Assembly (NCBI GenBank): GCA_902570695.1 | Contig: CACFZE010000006.1 | Coordinates: forward strand, 21,446 to 85,445 | Length of the DNA: 64,000 nt | From: an uncultured Pelagibacteraceae bacterium | GTDB lineage: Bacteria > Pseudomonadota > Alphaproteobacteria > Pelagibacterales > Pelagibacteraceae | Direction of reading: 5' to 3' | In this document: positions 1 to 8,369 of the stretch, one piece after another | Layout of the letters: every line of letters begins with the position of its first letter | How positions within the stretch are numbered: position 1 is the stretch's first letter | Notes under the pieces: generated by a model | The model's database searches: none | What the model was told of the DNA's origin: nothing | The model's input: the letters and a program-made list of their open reading frames with translations, nothing else | Translations under genes and position numbers: made by a program

Positions 1-82
1 GAAAAAAATATAAATCTTATGAAACTTTTGTAAGTAAATATCAAACTAAAGTACTAAAACAAAAAAAATTGAGTAATTATTT

Positions 83-481
83 ATGAAAAATCCTAATAAC
101 CCTTGCATATTCTGTTTTACAAAGAAAAAGGAATATCTTTTCGAAAACGAACTAGCTTATGCAACTACTGACACTTACCCTGTTTCAAAATTTCATTCTC
201 TTATAATTCCAAAGCGGTGTGTAAAAAATTATTTTGATCTAACTTCAAATGAAATACTAGCTTGCAATAAATTAATAAAGAAACTAAAAAAAAAAATTGA
301 AATGAACGATAAATCTGTAAAAGGTTTTAATATTGGTACAAATTCGGGCAAGGTTGCTGGACAATCTATTAATCATTGTCATATTCATTTGATTCCAAGA
401 AGAAAAGGTGATGTAAAAAATCCTCAAGGCGGTGTAAGAGGTGTAATCGCCTCTAAACAGCATTATGTTAGAAAAAAGTAA
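83..481 (+). CDS. HIT-family (histidine triad) nucleotide-binding protein
   Basis: A 132-residue cytosolic protein of the histidine triad superfamily, whose members hydrolyse or transfer nucleoside monophosphates (AMP-lysine, dinucleoside polyphosphates and similar). The triad is seen as HCHIHLIPR at residues 98-106, with the catalytic middle His expected at position 100 and the flanking His at 98 and 102. Cys8 and Cys11 form a CxxC near the N-terminus, matching the zinc site of many HIT proteins. Length is normal for the family. It stands alone before the apr genes and is followed by a probable terminator, so it is probably transcribed separately. Exact substrate cannot be read from the sequence. 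Confidence 0.85.
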   Translation: MKNPNNPCIFCFTKKKEYLFENELAYATTDTYPVSKFHSLIIPKRCVKNYFDLTSNEILACNKLIKKLKKKIEMNDKSVKGFNIGTNSGKVAGQSINHCHIHLIPRRKGDVKNPQGGVRGVIASKQHYVRKK

Positions 482-513
482 AGTTTATTAACAATTTTGT
501 CTCAAGGTGAGAT

Positions 514-542
514 TATTAGTCAGTTGAACTAATATTTTTTTT
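514..542 (+). terminator. Probable intrinsic terminator after the HIT gene
   Basis: A 7-bp perfect stem (514-520 with 528-534) with a 7-base loop is followed at once by a run of eight T. It lies 33 bases after the HIT stop codon and before aprM. The stem is A/T-rich and therefore weak, so the call rests mainly on geometry and the T-run. Confidence 0.5.
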
Positions 543-587
543 AGATTATGAACTTAGATTAGTATTATATTTAGCGGAGATAATAAT

Positions 588-1382
588 ATGTTCACAACAA
601 ATCCATTTGCTGTCCTTTCCTCAACAGTCCCTTCAATTGCCTTGCAAGCATTTGTTTTATTGATGTTAGCATTGGTGGTAATTGGAACACTGATGGATAT
701 TATTCATAAGAAGAATGTAAAATATTTTTTTAATAATGCTAAAAAAGCAAAAAAAGCAGCAAGTAGAGATTTAAGTCTTGGAGAGAAAACTGCGATAATT
801 TCTAAAACAGTAGTACATGATATTGGAACTACATCTGAATTAGGTTTGGGTAAAAGAAGATTTGCACATGTATTAGGAATGTATGGAACAATATTATTTT
901 GGATCGGGTCAGGTGTAATGATATTTGGATATTCTTCTCCTAATGCGTTAACTCCATCTATATGGCCAATCATTTGGCACGCTGGTGCAATTTTAACTTG
1001 TCTTGGAGCTTATTGGTTTTGGTTTTTTTTAAGAGTAGATGTATCAGCTGAAGCTCACTCAGTTTTTAGAATCATAAAAGCAGATTTATTTGTTTTAGCT
1101 TTAGTATTATCTTCTACGTTTGGTTTAGCTTGGTCGTATTTCCAATATTCAGGATCTTCTGGTTTAAGCACTTTATTTTTAATTTTGTTTGCAGTAGCAA
1201 ACATAGTTTTATTTGGAGGAGTTTACTGGTCTAAATTTGCTCATATGTTCTATAAACCAGGTGCTGCAATCCAAAAAAATTTAGCAGAAGCAGATGGTTC
1301 TAGAGATAATTTACCTCCACCTGCAGATGCTCCAGAACAATTTGGACTTGGAATTAAACGTGAGGCACCAAAGCACTATTAA
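588..1382 (+). CDS. aprM: AprM-like membrane protein, putative membrane anchor of APS reductase
   Basis: A 264-residue polytopic membrane protein with about five hydrophobic segments (roughly residues 10-37, 90-112, 122-150, 160-182, 193-215) and a hydrophilic C-terminal tail. It is directly upstream of aprB and aprA. In SAR11 and some sulfur oxidisers, an AprM protein at this position is thought to connect the cytoplasmic APS reductase to the quinone pool; histidines within or near the segments (for example in the WHAG and KFAHMF stretches) could bind haem b, as in related QmoC/HdrE-type proteins. A purine-rich GCGGAG lies 9 bases before the ATG. Function is inferred from position and topology; haem binding is not shown by the sequence. 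Confidence 0.75.
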   Translation: MFTTNPFAVLSSTVPSIALQAFVLLMLALVVIGTLMDIIHKKNVKYFFNNAKKAKKAASRDLSLGEKTAIISKTVVHDIGTTSELGLGKRRFAHVLGMYGTILFWIGSGVMIFGYSSPNALTPSIWPIIWHAGAILTCLGAYWFWFFLRVDVSAEAHSVFRIIKADLFVLALVLSSTFGLAWSYFQYSGSSGLSTLFLILFAVANIVLFGGVYWSKFAHMFYKPGAAIQKNLAEADGSRDNLPPPADAPEQFGLGIKREAPKHY

Positions 1383-1421
1383 TATGATTGATAAAATTTT
1401 AAAGAAAGGTAATAAATAGAT

Positions 1422-1892
1422 ATGTCAACTTTTGTATATATGACGAGATGTGATGGTTGTGGTCATTGCGTAGATATATGTCCATCAGATATCATGCACA
1501 TAGACGAAACTATTAGAAGAGCAAAAAATATAGAACCAAATTTTTGTTGGGAATGCTATTCATGTGTTAAAGCATGTCCTAATCATGCAATTGATGTAAG
1601 AGGTTATGCTGACTTTGCTCCAATGGGACATAGCGTTAGAGTTAGAAGAGAAGAAGAAAAAGGAACTATTTCTTGGAGAATTAAATTTAGAAATGGAACA
1701 GAGAAAAATTTTGTATCACCAATAACAACTAAGCCTTGGGGAAAATTTATACCAAAATTAGCTGAAGCTGATACTCCTAACCAGGGAGAGATTAATTCAC
1801 AAATTTTATATAATGAACCACATGGCTTGAATACTGAAAAAGATTTACCAACCTTAGACAAAAATTCATTTAAGCAAGGTGTTTATTATTAA
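1422..1892 (+). CDS. aprB: Adenylylsulfate (APS) reductase beta subunit, two [4Fe-4S] clusters
   Basis: A 156-residue iron-sulfur subunit of dissimilatory APS reductase. Two ferredoxin-type cysteine groups are seen: C10, C13, C16, C20 and C42, C45, C48, C52, which would hold two [4Fe-4S] clusters passing electrons between the FAD of AprA and the membrane partner. The remaining C-terminal part matches the long tail that wraps around the alpha subunit in the family. The stop codon shares one base with the aprA start region (ends at 1892, where aprA begins), indicating translational coupling. In an aerobic heterotroph the enzyme most likely runs in the oxidative direction, sulfite plus AMP to APS. 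Confidence 0.95.
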   Translation: MSTFVYMTRCDGCGHCVDICPSDIMHIDETIRRAKNIEPNFCWECYSCVKACPNHAIDVRGYADFAPMGHSVRVRREEEKGTISWRIKFRNGTEKNFVSPITTKPWGKFIPKLAEADTPNQGEINSQILYNEPHGLNTEKDLPTLDKNSFKQGVYY

Positions 1893-3751
1893 TGGCGAAG
1901 CACAAAACTATAATCGAAGAATGTGATGTACTAGTTGTCGGTGGAGGTATGGCCGGAACAGGAGCTACCTTTGAGGCAAGACACTGGGGAAGAGATTTAA
2001 AAATAATTTGTGTAGAAAAAGCAAATATAGACAGAAGTGGTGCAGTTGCTCAAGGTCTTTACGCTATTAACTGTTATATGGGAATGCAGTGGGGCGAGAA
2101 TATGCCAGAAGATCATGTAAGGTACGCTAGAAATGATTTGATGGGTCTTGTTAGAGAAGATTTAGGTTATGACATGGTTCGTCATGTAGATTCAACTGTT
2201 CATATGTTTGATGAATGGGGTCTTCCAATGATGAAAAATAAAGAAACTGGAAGATATCAAAGAGAAGGTAAGTGGCAAATAATGATTCACGGTGAGAGTT
2301 ACAAACCAATTGTAGCTGAGGCCGCAAAAAAATCTGCTGATAAAATTTATAATAGAATAATGATTACCCATCTTTTAAAAGATGAAAAAAATCCAAACCG
2401 AATAGCGGGCGCAGTTGGCTTTAATGTCAGAACTGGAAATTTTCACGTATTTAAATCAAGAACGGTAGTTGTTTCTGCTGGAGGAGCTTCGCATATATTT
2501 AAACCAAGAGCAGTTGGTGAAGGTATGGGTAGAACATGGTATGCACCCTGGAGTAATGGATCTGCTTACGCGTTACCTATTCAAGCAGGGGCAAAAATGA
2601 CTCAAATGGAAAATAGAATTGTGCTTTGTAGGTTTAAAGATGGTTATGGTCCAGTTGGAGCTTATTTCTTACATTTAAAAACTTATACTCAAAACGCTAA
2701 TGGCGAAAATTATGAGAAGAAATGGTATGAAGCTACTAAAGAATTAGTAGGTGAATATATAGACCATCATCCAACACCAACATGTTTAAGAAATCATGCA
2801 TTTATTCAAGAAACAGCTGCAGGCGGTGGACCAATCCACATGGTTACAAAAGAAGCATTCCAAGACCCACACTTAGAAACAGTTGGATGGGAAAATTTCT
2901 TAGGAATGACGGTTGGACAAGCGGTTGTATGGGCATCTCAAAATATTGATCCAAAATACACAAATCCTGAATTAACAACTTCTGAGCCATATGTAATGGG
3001 ATCTCATGCTACATGTTCAGGGGCATGGGTTAGTGGACCAGAAGATATAGCACCTGATGAATATTTTTGGGGATATAATAGAATGATGACTATCGATGGA
3101 TTATTTGGAGCAGGAGATGCAGTTGGTGGAAGTGCTCACAAGTTTTCATCTGGCTCATTTACAGAAGGAAGGTTAGCGTCTAAAGCTGCTGTTAAATATA
3201 TTCAAGATAAAAAAGCTGATGATATCGAAGTTTCTGATGCTCAGTTAGAGAAGCTTAAAGAAGAAATATTTAAGCCAATTGAGAATTATACAGTGGGAAG
3301 AAATGAAATTACTGGAGGAACTGTTTCTCCAAGCTATATTTTACCTATACAAGGATTACAAAGACTACAAAAAATTATGGATGAATATTGTGGTGGATTA
3401 ACAAATAATTACATGACAAACGATAATCTACTTAAAAAAGGCTTAGAACAGCTACAATTACTTCAAGAAGACTTAGATCATGTCGGAGCTGAAGATTATC
3501 ACCAATTGATGAGAGCATGGGAACTTAAGCACAGAGCTGTAACATCAGAATGTGTTGCTCATCATACTTTATTTAGAGAAGAAACGCGTTGGCCAGGTTA
3601 TTATTATAGAGGCGATCATATGAAACTTGATGATGAAAACTGGCATTGTCTAACTGTTTCTAGAAGAGATCCTGAAACTGGAAAATTTGAAATGGAGAAA
3701 AAGCCTGTTTATCATATCGTAGATGATAAAGAGAAGAAGCAAGCTTCCTAA
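1892..3751 (+). CDS. aprA: Adenylylsulfate (APS) reductase alpha subunit, FAD-binding
   Basis: The catalytic flavoprotein subunit (619 residues, normal family length) that interconverts APS and sulfite plus AMP. The N-terminal FAD Rossmann motif is VVGGGMAGTGA near residues 15-25; the central region carries the family-typical GGASHIFKPRA and GRTWYAPWSNGSAYALP stretches, and the FAD-binding GLFGAGDAVGGSAHKFSSGS lies around residue 405. It is coupled to aprB by a one-base overlap. No sat (ATP sulfurylase) gene is in this window, so the second step of sulfite oxidation to sulfate must be encoded elsewhere or replaced. Context with xsc and suyAB points to disposal of sulfite from sulfonates. Confidence 0.97.
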   Translation: MAKHKTIIEECDVLVVGGGMAGTGATFEARHWGRDLKIICVEKANIDRSGAVAQGLYAINCYMGMQWGENMPEDHVRYARNDLMGLVREDLGYDMVRHVDSTVHMFDEWGLPMMKNKETGRYQREGKWQIMIHGESYKPIVAEAAKKSADKIYNRIMITHLLKDEKNPNRIAGAVGFNVRTGNFHVFKSRTVVVSAGGASHIFKPRAVGEGMGRTWYAPWSNGSAYALPIQAGAKMTQMENRIVLCRFKDGYGPVGAYFLHLKTYTQNANGENYEKKWYEATKELVGEYIDHHPTPTCLRNHAFIQETAAGGGPIHMVTKEAFQDPHLETVGWENFLGMTVGQAVVWASQNIDPKYTNPELTTSEPYVMGSHATCSGAWVSGPEDIAPDEYFWGYNRMMTIDGLFGAGDAVGGSAHKFSSGSFTEGRLASKAAVKYIQDKKADDIEVSDAQLEKLKEEIFKPIENYTVGRNEITGGTVSPSYILPIQGLQRLQKIMDEYCGGLTNNYMTNDNLLKKGLEQLQLLQEDLDHVGAEDYHQLMRAWELKHRAVTSECVAHHTLFREETRWPGYYYRGDHMKLDDENWHCLTVSRRDPETGKFEMEKKPVYHIVDDKEKKQAS

Positions 3752-3760
3752 CCATTTTAG

Positions 3761-4111
3761 ATGAGTATTGTCGACAAATCAGACGAAGAAATCATTAAAA
3801 TTGCTGATCCCATCTGGGCTAATATGGTTAGATGTTCTAATATGAAGGATTATGGTGGTTTTACGAGAGATTTATCATCACAAATGTTATATGGCGCTAA
3901 CGAAGTAGAGCTTGGCAAGCAATGGGCTAGTAATAAACTCATCTCAAGTCTTAAAGAGGGGTGTAAAGCAATAGGTTGTCTAAGAAGAGGTTTGTACGTG
4001 ACTGTTATCTATAAACAAAACAGTACAGAGATACCAGGTGACTTTTTAGGAAGACTTGTTCTCGGAGAAGAAGGTGATGAGGTCAAAGTCTTCGGAGCAA
4101 CTATTTTTTAA
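3761..4111 (+). CDS. Conserved-looking small protein at the end of the apr operon, function unknown
   Basis: A 116-residue soluble protein starting 10 bases after aprA and on the same strand, so it is almost certainly cotranscribed with aprMBA. It has no signal peptide or membrane segment. Visible traits are an acidic N-terminus, a central CSNMKDYGGFTRDLSS stretch, and two cysteines four apart in CKAIGCLRRGLY, with a C-terminal half rich in beta-type residues (YVTVIYK, GEEGDEVKVFG). I do not recognise a named family. Its position suggests a role tied to APS reductase, such as assembly, sulfur handling or regulation, but this is only inference from context. Confidence 0.8.
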   Translation: MSIVDKSDEEIIKIADPIWANMVRCSNMKDYGGFTRDLSSQMLYGANEVELGKQWASNKLISSLKEGCKAIGCLRRGLYVTVIYKQNSTEIPGDFLGRLVLGEEGDEVKVFGATIF

Positions 4112-4157
4112 CTTTTTAATTTGACTATCCTTAAATTTATGTTATTTGCCGCTACAA

Positions 4158-4298
4158 ATGCACTTAACAGATAACTTAAAAAAACTATCAAATTTTTTTT
4201 CAAATCCTTCAATTACAGTTATCAAGTCATTTTTATATTTATTTTTATTTTTATCTTGGGTTACAATCATATTTGGAACTTTTCAAAATTATCTTTAA
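4158..4298 (+). CDS. Possible 46-residue single-span membrane peptide
   Basis: An ATG at 4158 opens a 46-codon frame ending in TAA at 4296-4298, in the gap between the apr operon and the TSUP gene. The peptide starts MHLTDNLKKLSNFF and then has one hydrophobic span (VIKSFLYLFLFLSWVTIIFG). There is no clear ribosome binding site. In such A+T-rich DNA a hydrophobic frame of this size can arise by chance, so it is listed as a candidate only. Recurrence of the frame at the same place in related genomes would support it. Confidence 0.3.
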   Translation: MHLTDNLKKLSNFFSNPSITVIKSFLYLFLFLSWVTIIFGTFQNYL

Positions 4299-4344
4299 TA
4301 ATCAAAAAAGTTGACTTTAAACCTCTCTAGGAATAACTGTAGGT

Positions 4345-5430
4345 ATGGAATATATTCTTCCAATCGCACAGGTTGAAATAAATATAATTTTAATTTTTCT
4401 TCTAAGCCTATTTGTAGGTGTTTTGTCTGGATTATTTGGGGTTGGAGGAGGATTTCTTATGACTCCTTTTCTTATTTTTATGGGAATACCACCTGCATAT
4501 GCTGTTCCTAATGAAGCTAGTAATATTTTAGGAACTTCTGTATCTGGTTCTACAACACACTATTTAAAGGGAACATTAGATTATAAAATGGGTCTAATGA
4601 TAGTAATAGGAGGTACCATTGGAACTTTGTTAGGAATTTTAACATTTTCATATTTAAAAGATATTGGAAGAATAAACGAAGTCATTTCTTTATCTTACAT
4701 GTATATCTTGGCAATACTAGGAACTTTCATGTTAATACAAGGTGTCTCTGAAATTGACAAAGCTAGAAAAAAAATTGTTGTAAAAAAAAAATTACATTCT
4801 CATTATTGGATACACGGTCTACCTTTTAGAATGAGATTTAAAAAATCTGGTGTTTATGAAAGTGTATTTACACCAATTATAATAGGTTTAATCGTTGGTT
4901 ATATTGCAGCAATCATGGGAATTGGAGGAGCATTTATATTAGTTCCAGCAATGATTTATATAATTGGCATGCCGACAAAACTTATTCCAGGAACCTCATT
5001 ATTTGTCACAATTTTTGTAAGTGCAATTGTAACAGTTTTGCATGCTTTCAACTACGGAACTATAGATTTAATTTTAGTAATAATATTAATATTAGGTTCG
5101 ATTGTTGGAGTACAAGTAGGACAAAAACTAGGAGAAAAAATCGATAGTTCTGAATTTAAAACAATTCTTGCATTATTAATTTTAGGAGTAGGTGTTGCAA
5201 TTGCATACGAGTCTTTCATTAAAGAAGAGGAGACAGTTGTAAAAAAAGCAATTAATTTAGAAAACCTTGATAAAATAAGTATGTTTATATTAGATTATTC
5301 AAAAGATTTACCAACTTTTTATGGATTAACATCTGTTATTATTGCAGTAGTGGTCGGAGTTGGTGCAGCAATATTAAGAAATTCTTTTTCAAAATGGAAT
5401 AAATCGAGAATTGAAAAATTGAAATCCTAA
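4345..5430 (+). CDS. TSUP (TauE/SafE) family membrane exporter, probably of sulfite or a sulfonate
   Basis: A 361-residue polytopic membrane protein of the sulfite exporter TauE/SafE family. Two repeated halves are visible: the first has SGLFGVGGGFLMTPFLIF around residues 30-47, the second IAAIMGIGGAFILVPAM around 188-204, the pattern typical of this family. A hydrophilic linker lies between them. It ends four bases before the sauS-like gene, with which it is surely cotranscribed. TauE/SafE proteins accompany sulfonate desulfonation genes in other bacteria and are thought to remove toxic sulfite or sulfoacetate; here it could equally serve uptake of sulfoacetate, since no MFS SauU homologue is seen nearby. 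Confidence 0.85.
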   Translation: MEYILPIAQVEINIILIFLLSLFVGVLSGLFGVGGGFLMTPFLIFMGIPPAYAVPNEASNILGTSVSGSTTHYLKGTLDYKMGLMIVIGGTIGTLLGILTFSYLKDIGRINEVISLSYMYILAILGTFMLIQGVSEIDKARKKIVVKKKLHSHYWIHGLPFRMRFKKSGVYESVFTPIIIGLIVGYIAAIMGIGGAFILVPAMIYIIGMPTKLIPGTSLFVTIFVSAIVTVLHAFNYGTIDLILVIILILGSIVGVQVGQKLGEKIDSSEFKTILALLILGVGVAIAYESFIKEEETVVKKAINLENLDKISMFILDYSKDLPTFYGLTSVIIAVVVGVGAAILRNSFSKWNKSRIEKLKS

Positions 5431-5433
5431 AAT

Positions 5434-6831
5434 ATGAATAAAAAGAAAACAAATACATTAGTAAAAAGAATTGTACAAAATGCGAGAAAATCCCAAGAAA
5501 AATTTCAACATTATTCTCAAGAAAAAGTAGATAGAATTGTTACAGCAATAGCATGGTCAATATGTAATCCAAAAAATAATTTAATGTTATCTCAATTAGC
5601 TGTGAAAAGTACAAGACTTGGAAACGTAAAAGATAAAATAATTAAAAACCAAAGAAAAACACTTGGATTATTGAGAGATTTAAAAAATGTCAAAAGCACA
5701 GGTGTAATATTTGAAGACAGAAAAAAAGGAATTATAGAAATTGCTAAACCAATAGGTATAATTGGTGCCATTACTCCTTCAACTAACCCTATTGCTACAC
5801 CCATAAATAATATTATCAATGCTATTAAATGCAAAAACTCAATAATTTTATCTCCTTCTCCAAGTGGTCACAAAGTTTTAAAAAAATTGATAAGTTTTTT
5901 AAATAAAGAGTTATCAAAAATAAAAGCACCTAAAAATTTAATACAAACATTTAATGTTCCAATTACAAAAGAAATAACTCAAGAATTAATGAAACAAGTT
6001 GATAAAATAATCGTTACGGGATCACAAAATAACGTTAGAGAGGCAACTGTCTCAGGAACCCCAAATATAGGTGTAGGAGTTGGAAATGTTACAGTTATAG
6101 TAGATAACAATGTTAACTTTAAAGATGTTATATCTAAAATTAAATCATCTAAGATTTTTGATAATGCAACAAGCTGTTCATCTGAGAATAACGTAATCAT
6201 TTTAAAGAAGAGCCAGAAAATTTTTAAAAAATTAATTTCTAAAAATGGTGGGATTATTTTAAATAATACTCAAAAACAAAATCTAAGAAAATCTCTATGG
6301 AGCAAAGGGAAATTAAATCGAAATTTAATAGGAAAATCTGCAAAAGAAATTTTAACACTCTCTAATTTAAAAGTAAAAACAAATATAAATTCCTCAGAAT
6401 TTATTGTTGTAAATGAAAAAGGTGTTGGAAATAAATATCCATTTTCTGGTGAAAAATTATCTCCAATAATGTCATTATACGTAGCCAAGGATTTTAGTAA
6501 TGCAAAATTAATAGCTAAAAAGATTTTAAATTTTCAAGGAGCAGGACATTCAATTGGTATTCACTCAAAAGATAAAAAAAAAATTTTAGATTTAGGATTA
6601 AATTTTCCAGTTTGTCGGGTTATTGTTAATCAAGCTCACACATTTGCAACAGGAGGAAGTTTTACAAATGGTTTACCATTCTCTTTATCTATGGGTTGTG
6701 GAACTTGGCAAAAAAACTCAATTGATGAAAATTTAAATTATAAACATTTTATGAATATTACAAAAATTTCGAGACCTATAAAAGGCAAGGAACCAAAATT
6801 AAAAGAATTTTTTAAAAATTACTTAAAATAA
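5434..6831 (+). CDS. sauS: Aldehyde dehydrogenase family, probable acylating sulfoacetaldehyde dehydrogenase
   Basis: A 465-residue CoA-acylating aldehyde dehydrogenase-type protein. The catalytic cysteine is expected near residue 248 in the DNATSCSSENNVI motif, and GIIGAITPSTNPIATPINN near residue 107 is typical of the acylating aldehyde dehydrogenase branch that also includes AdhE and EutE. It is immediately followed by an acyl-CoA ligase, the same gene pair as sauS-sauT of Cupriavidus necator, where SauS reduces sulfoacetyl-CoA to sulfoacetaldehyde with NAD(P)H. The xsc gene some 23 kb away would consume the product. The exact substrate is inferred from gene pairing; another acyl-CoA/aldehyde pair remains possible. 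Confidence 0.75.
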   Translation: MNKKKTNTLVKRIVQNARKSQEKFQHYSQEKVDRIVTAIAWSICNPKNNLMLSQLAVKSTRLGNVKDKIIKNQRKTLGLLRDLKNVKSTGVIFEDRKKGIIEIAKPIGIIGAITPSTNPIATPINNIINAIKCKNSIILSPSPSGHKVLKKLISFLNKELSKIKAPKNLIQTFNVPITKEITQELMKQVDKIIVTGSQNNVREATVSGTPNIGVGVGNVTVIVDNNVNFKDVISKIKSSKIFDNATSCSSENNVIILKKSQKIFKKLISKNGGIILNNTQKQNLRKSLWSKGKLNRNLIGKSAKEILTLSNLKVKTNINSSEFIVVNEKGVGNKYPFSGEKLSPIMSLYVAKDFSNAKLIAKKILNFQGAGHSIGIHSKDKKKILDLGLNFPVCRVIVNQAHTFATGGSFTNGLPFSLSMGCGTWQKNSIDENLNYKHFMNITKISRPIKGKEPKLKEFFKNYLK

Positions 6832-6851
6832 TAATTATAGTAATTGACTAA

Positions 6852-8369
6852 ATGAAAAGTTTAGAAAAAAAAACAATTAATAATTATTTATTAAGGAACA
6901 ATAAAAAATTTCCACAAAAAAAATTTTTATATTGTCCGCACTTAAATAAAAGTACTACATATTCAGATTTTCTCAAAAAAACTCAATCAATTAGTTATTT
7001 TTTAACTACATTTAAAAAACAAAAAAAAGGCTCTAAAATTTGTGCATTACTAGATAATTCATTATTTTCAGTTGAATTAATGATAGGAACTATGATCTCT
7101 GGCCTTACTTATGTGCCTTTAAATCTTGTAAGTGGTGAAGATCAACTAAAATATGTTGTTGGGCATTGTGACACAAATCTCATTTTTACAAATTATGAAC
7201 ACCTAAATTTAGCTAAAAAAATTATAAAAGGTACAAAGCGTAAAGTAGAAATAATTATAATTGATCAAAAAATTTTTCTAAAAAATCTATATAATTTTAA
7301 TAAAATAACACGAAATAATGTTAAGGAAAATACCGATGCTTTATTGATGTATACATCCGGTACCACAGGTAAACCTAAAGGAGTGTTACTAACACATAAA
7401 AACTTAATTTGTGGTGGTTTGAATGTGATGATTTCACATAATCTTAAATTAAAAGATAAAGCTTTATGTGTTCTTCCCACATATCATATAAACGGCCTCA
7501 TAGTCACTATAATTGGACCACTTGTAAGCTCAGGATCAGTAGTAGTTTGTAAAAAATTTTCAGTTACTAATTTCTGGTCATATATAGAAAAATACAAATG
7601 TACTTGGTTTAGCGTTGTTCCTACAATTATTTCAGCATTAATTAACAAGTATAATTTTAGTTTTAAGAGATATAATTTAAAAAGTTTGAAGTTTGGCAGG
7701 AGCGCATCATCTGCATTACCTCCAGATGTTCATAAAAACTTTGAAAAAAAATTTAAAATTTCGATAATAGAAACAATGGGTTTGACGGAAACTTGCGCAC
7801 CAATTTTATCTAATCCATTAAACCCTAAAAAAAGAAAATACGGATCTCCTGGCAAACCGTATGGAAATTACGTGAAAATTTTTGATGTTAATTATAAAGA
7901 ATTAAAACCTAATATTATTGGTCAAATCAGTGTTAAAGGATCAAACGTTATGACCAAATATTATAAAAATCCTATTGAAACAAAAAAAAGTTTTTTCAAA
8001 AAATGGTTTTTAACTGGTGATCTTGGATTTAAAGATAAAGATGGTTTTGTTTTTGTAAAAGGTAGAATTAAAGAATTGATAATTAAGGGCGGGGAAAATA
8101 TTTCACCGATAGAAATAGATGAAGTTTTATATAAAAATGAAAATGTTTTGGATGCAGCATGTTTCCCTGTAAAATGTGAACATTATGGTGAAGATATAGA
8201 AGCAGCGGTTGTTTTAAAAAATAAAAAAATAAACGAAAATCAATTAATTAAATTTTGCAAAAAATTTCTTCCAAAATTTAAAGTTCCAAAAAAAATTCAT
8301 ATTTTAAAAAAGTTACCCAAAGGTTCTTCAGGAAAAATTCAAAGATTAAAAATTAGTAGTATTATTTAA
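6852..8369 (+). CDS. sauT: AMP-forming acyl-CoA synthetase, probable sulfoacetate-CoA ligase
   Basis: A 505-residue member of the adenylate-forming ligase superfamily. The P-loop-like motif LMYTSGTTGKPKG is near residues 166-178, the adenine-binding motif ETMGLTETCAP around 310, the hinge motif FLTGDLGFKDKDGF around 390, and the C-terminal catalytic lysine lies in GSSGKIQR at about 496. It follows the sauS-like gene by 20 bases. In Cupriavidus, SauT activates sulfoacetate to sulfoacetyl-CoA before SauS. Sequence alone does not separate this from oxalate- or malonate-CoA ligase relatives; the neighbour makes sulfoacetate the best guess. It ends in a 4-base overlap with the convergent Gfo/Idh gene. 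Confidence 0.7.
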   Translation: MKSLEKKTINNYLLRNNKKFPQKKFLYCPHLNKSTTYSDFLKKTQSISYFLTTFKKQKKGSKICALLDNSLFSVELMIGTMISGLTYVPLNLVSGEDQLKYVVGHCDTNLIFTNYEHLNLAKKIIKGTKRKVEIIIIDQKIFLKNLYNFNKITRNNVKENTDALLMYTSGTTGKPKGVLLTHKNLICGGLNVMISHNLKLKDKALCVLPTYHINGLIVTIIGPLVSSGSVVVCKKFSVTNFWSYIEKYKCTWFSVVPTIISALINKYNFSFKRYNLKSLKFGRSASSALPPDVHKNFEKKFKISIIETMGLTETCAPILSNPLNPKKRKYGSPGKPYGNYVKIFDVNYKELKPNIIGQISVKGSNVMTKYYKNPIETKKSFFKKWFLTGDLGFKDKDGFVFVKGRIKELIIKGGENISPIEIDEVLYKNENVLDAACFPVKCEHYGEDIEAAVVLKNKKINENQLIKFCKKFLPKFKVPKKIHILKKLPKGSSGKIQRLKISSII

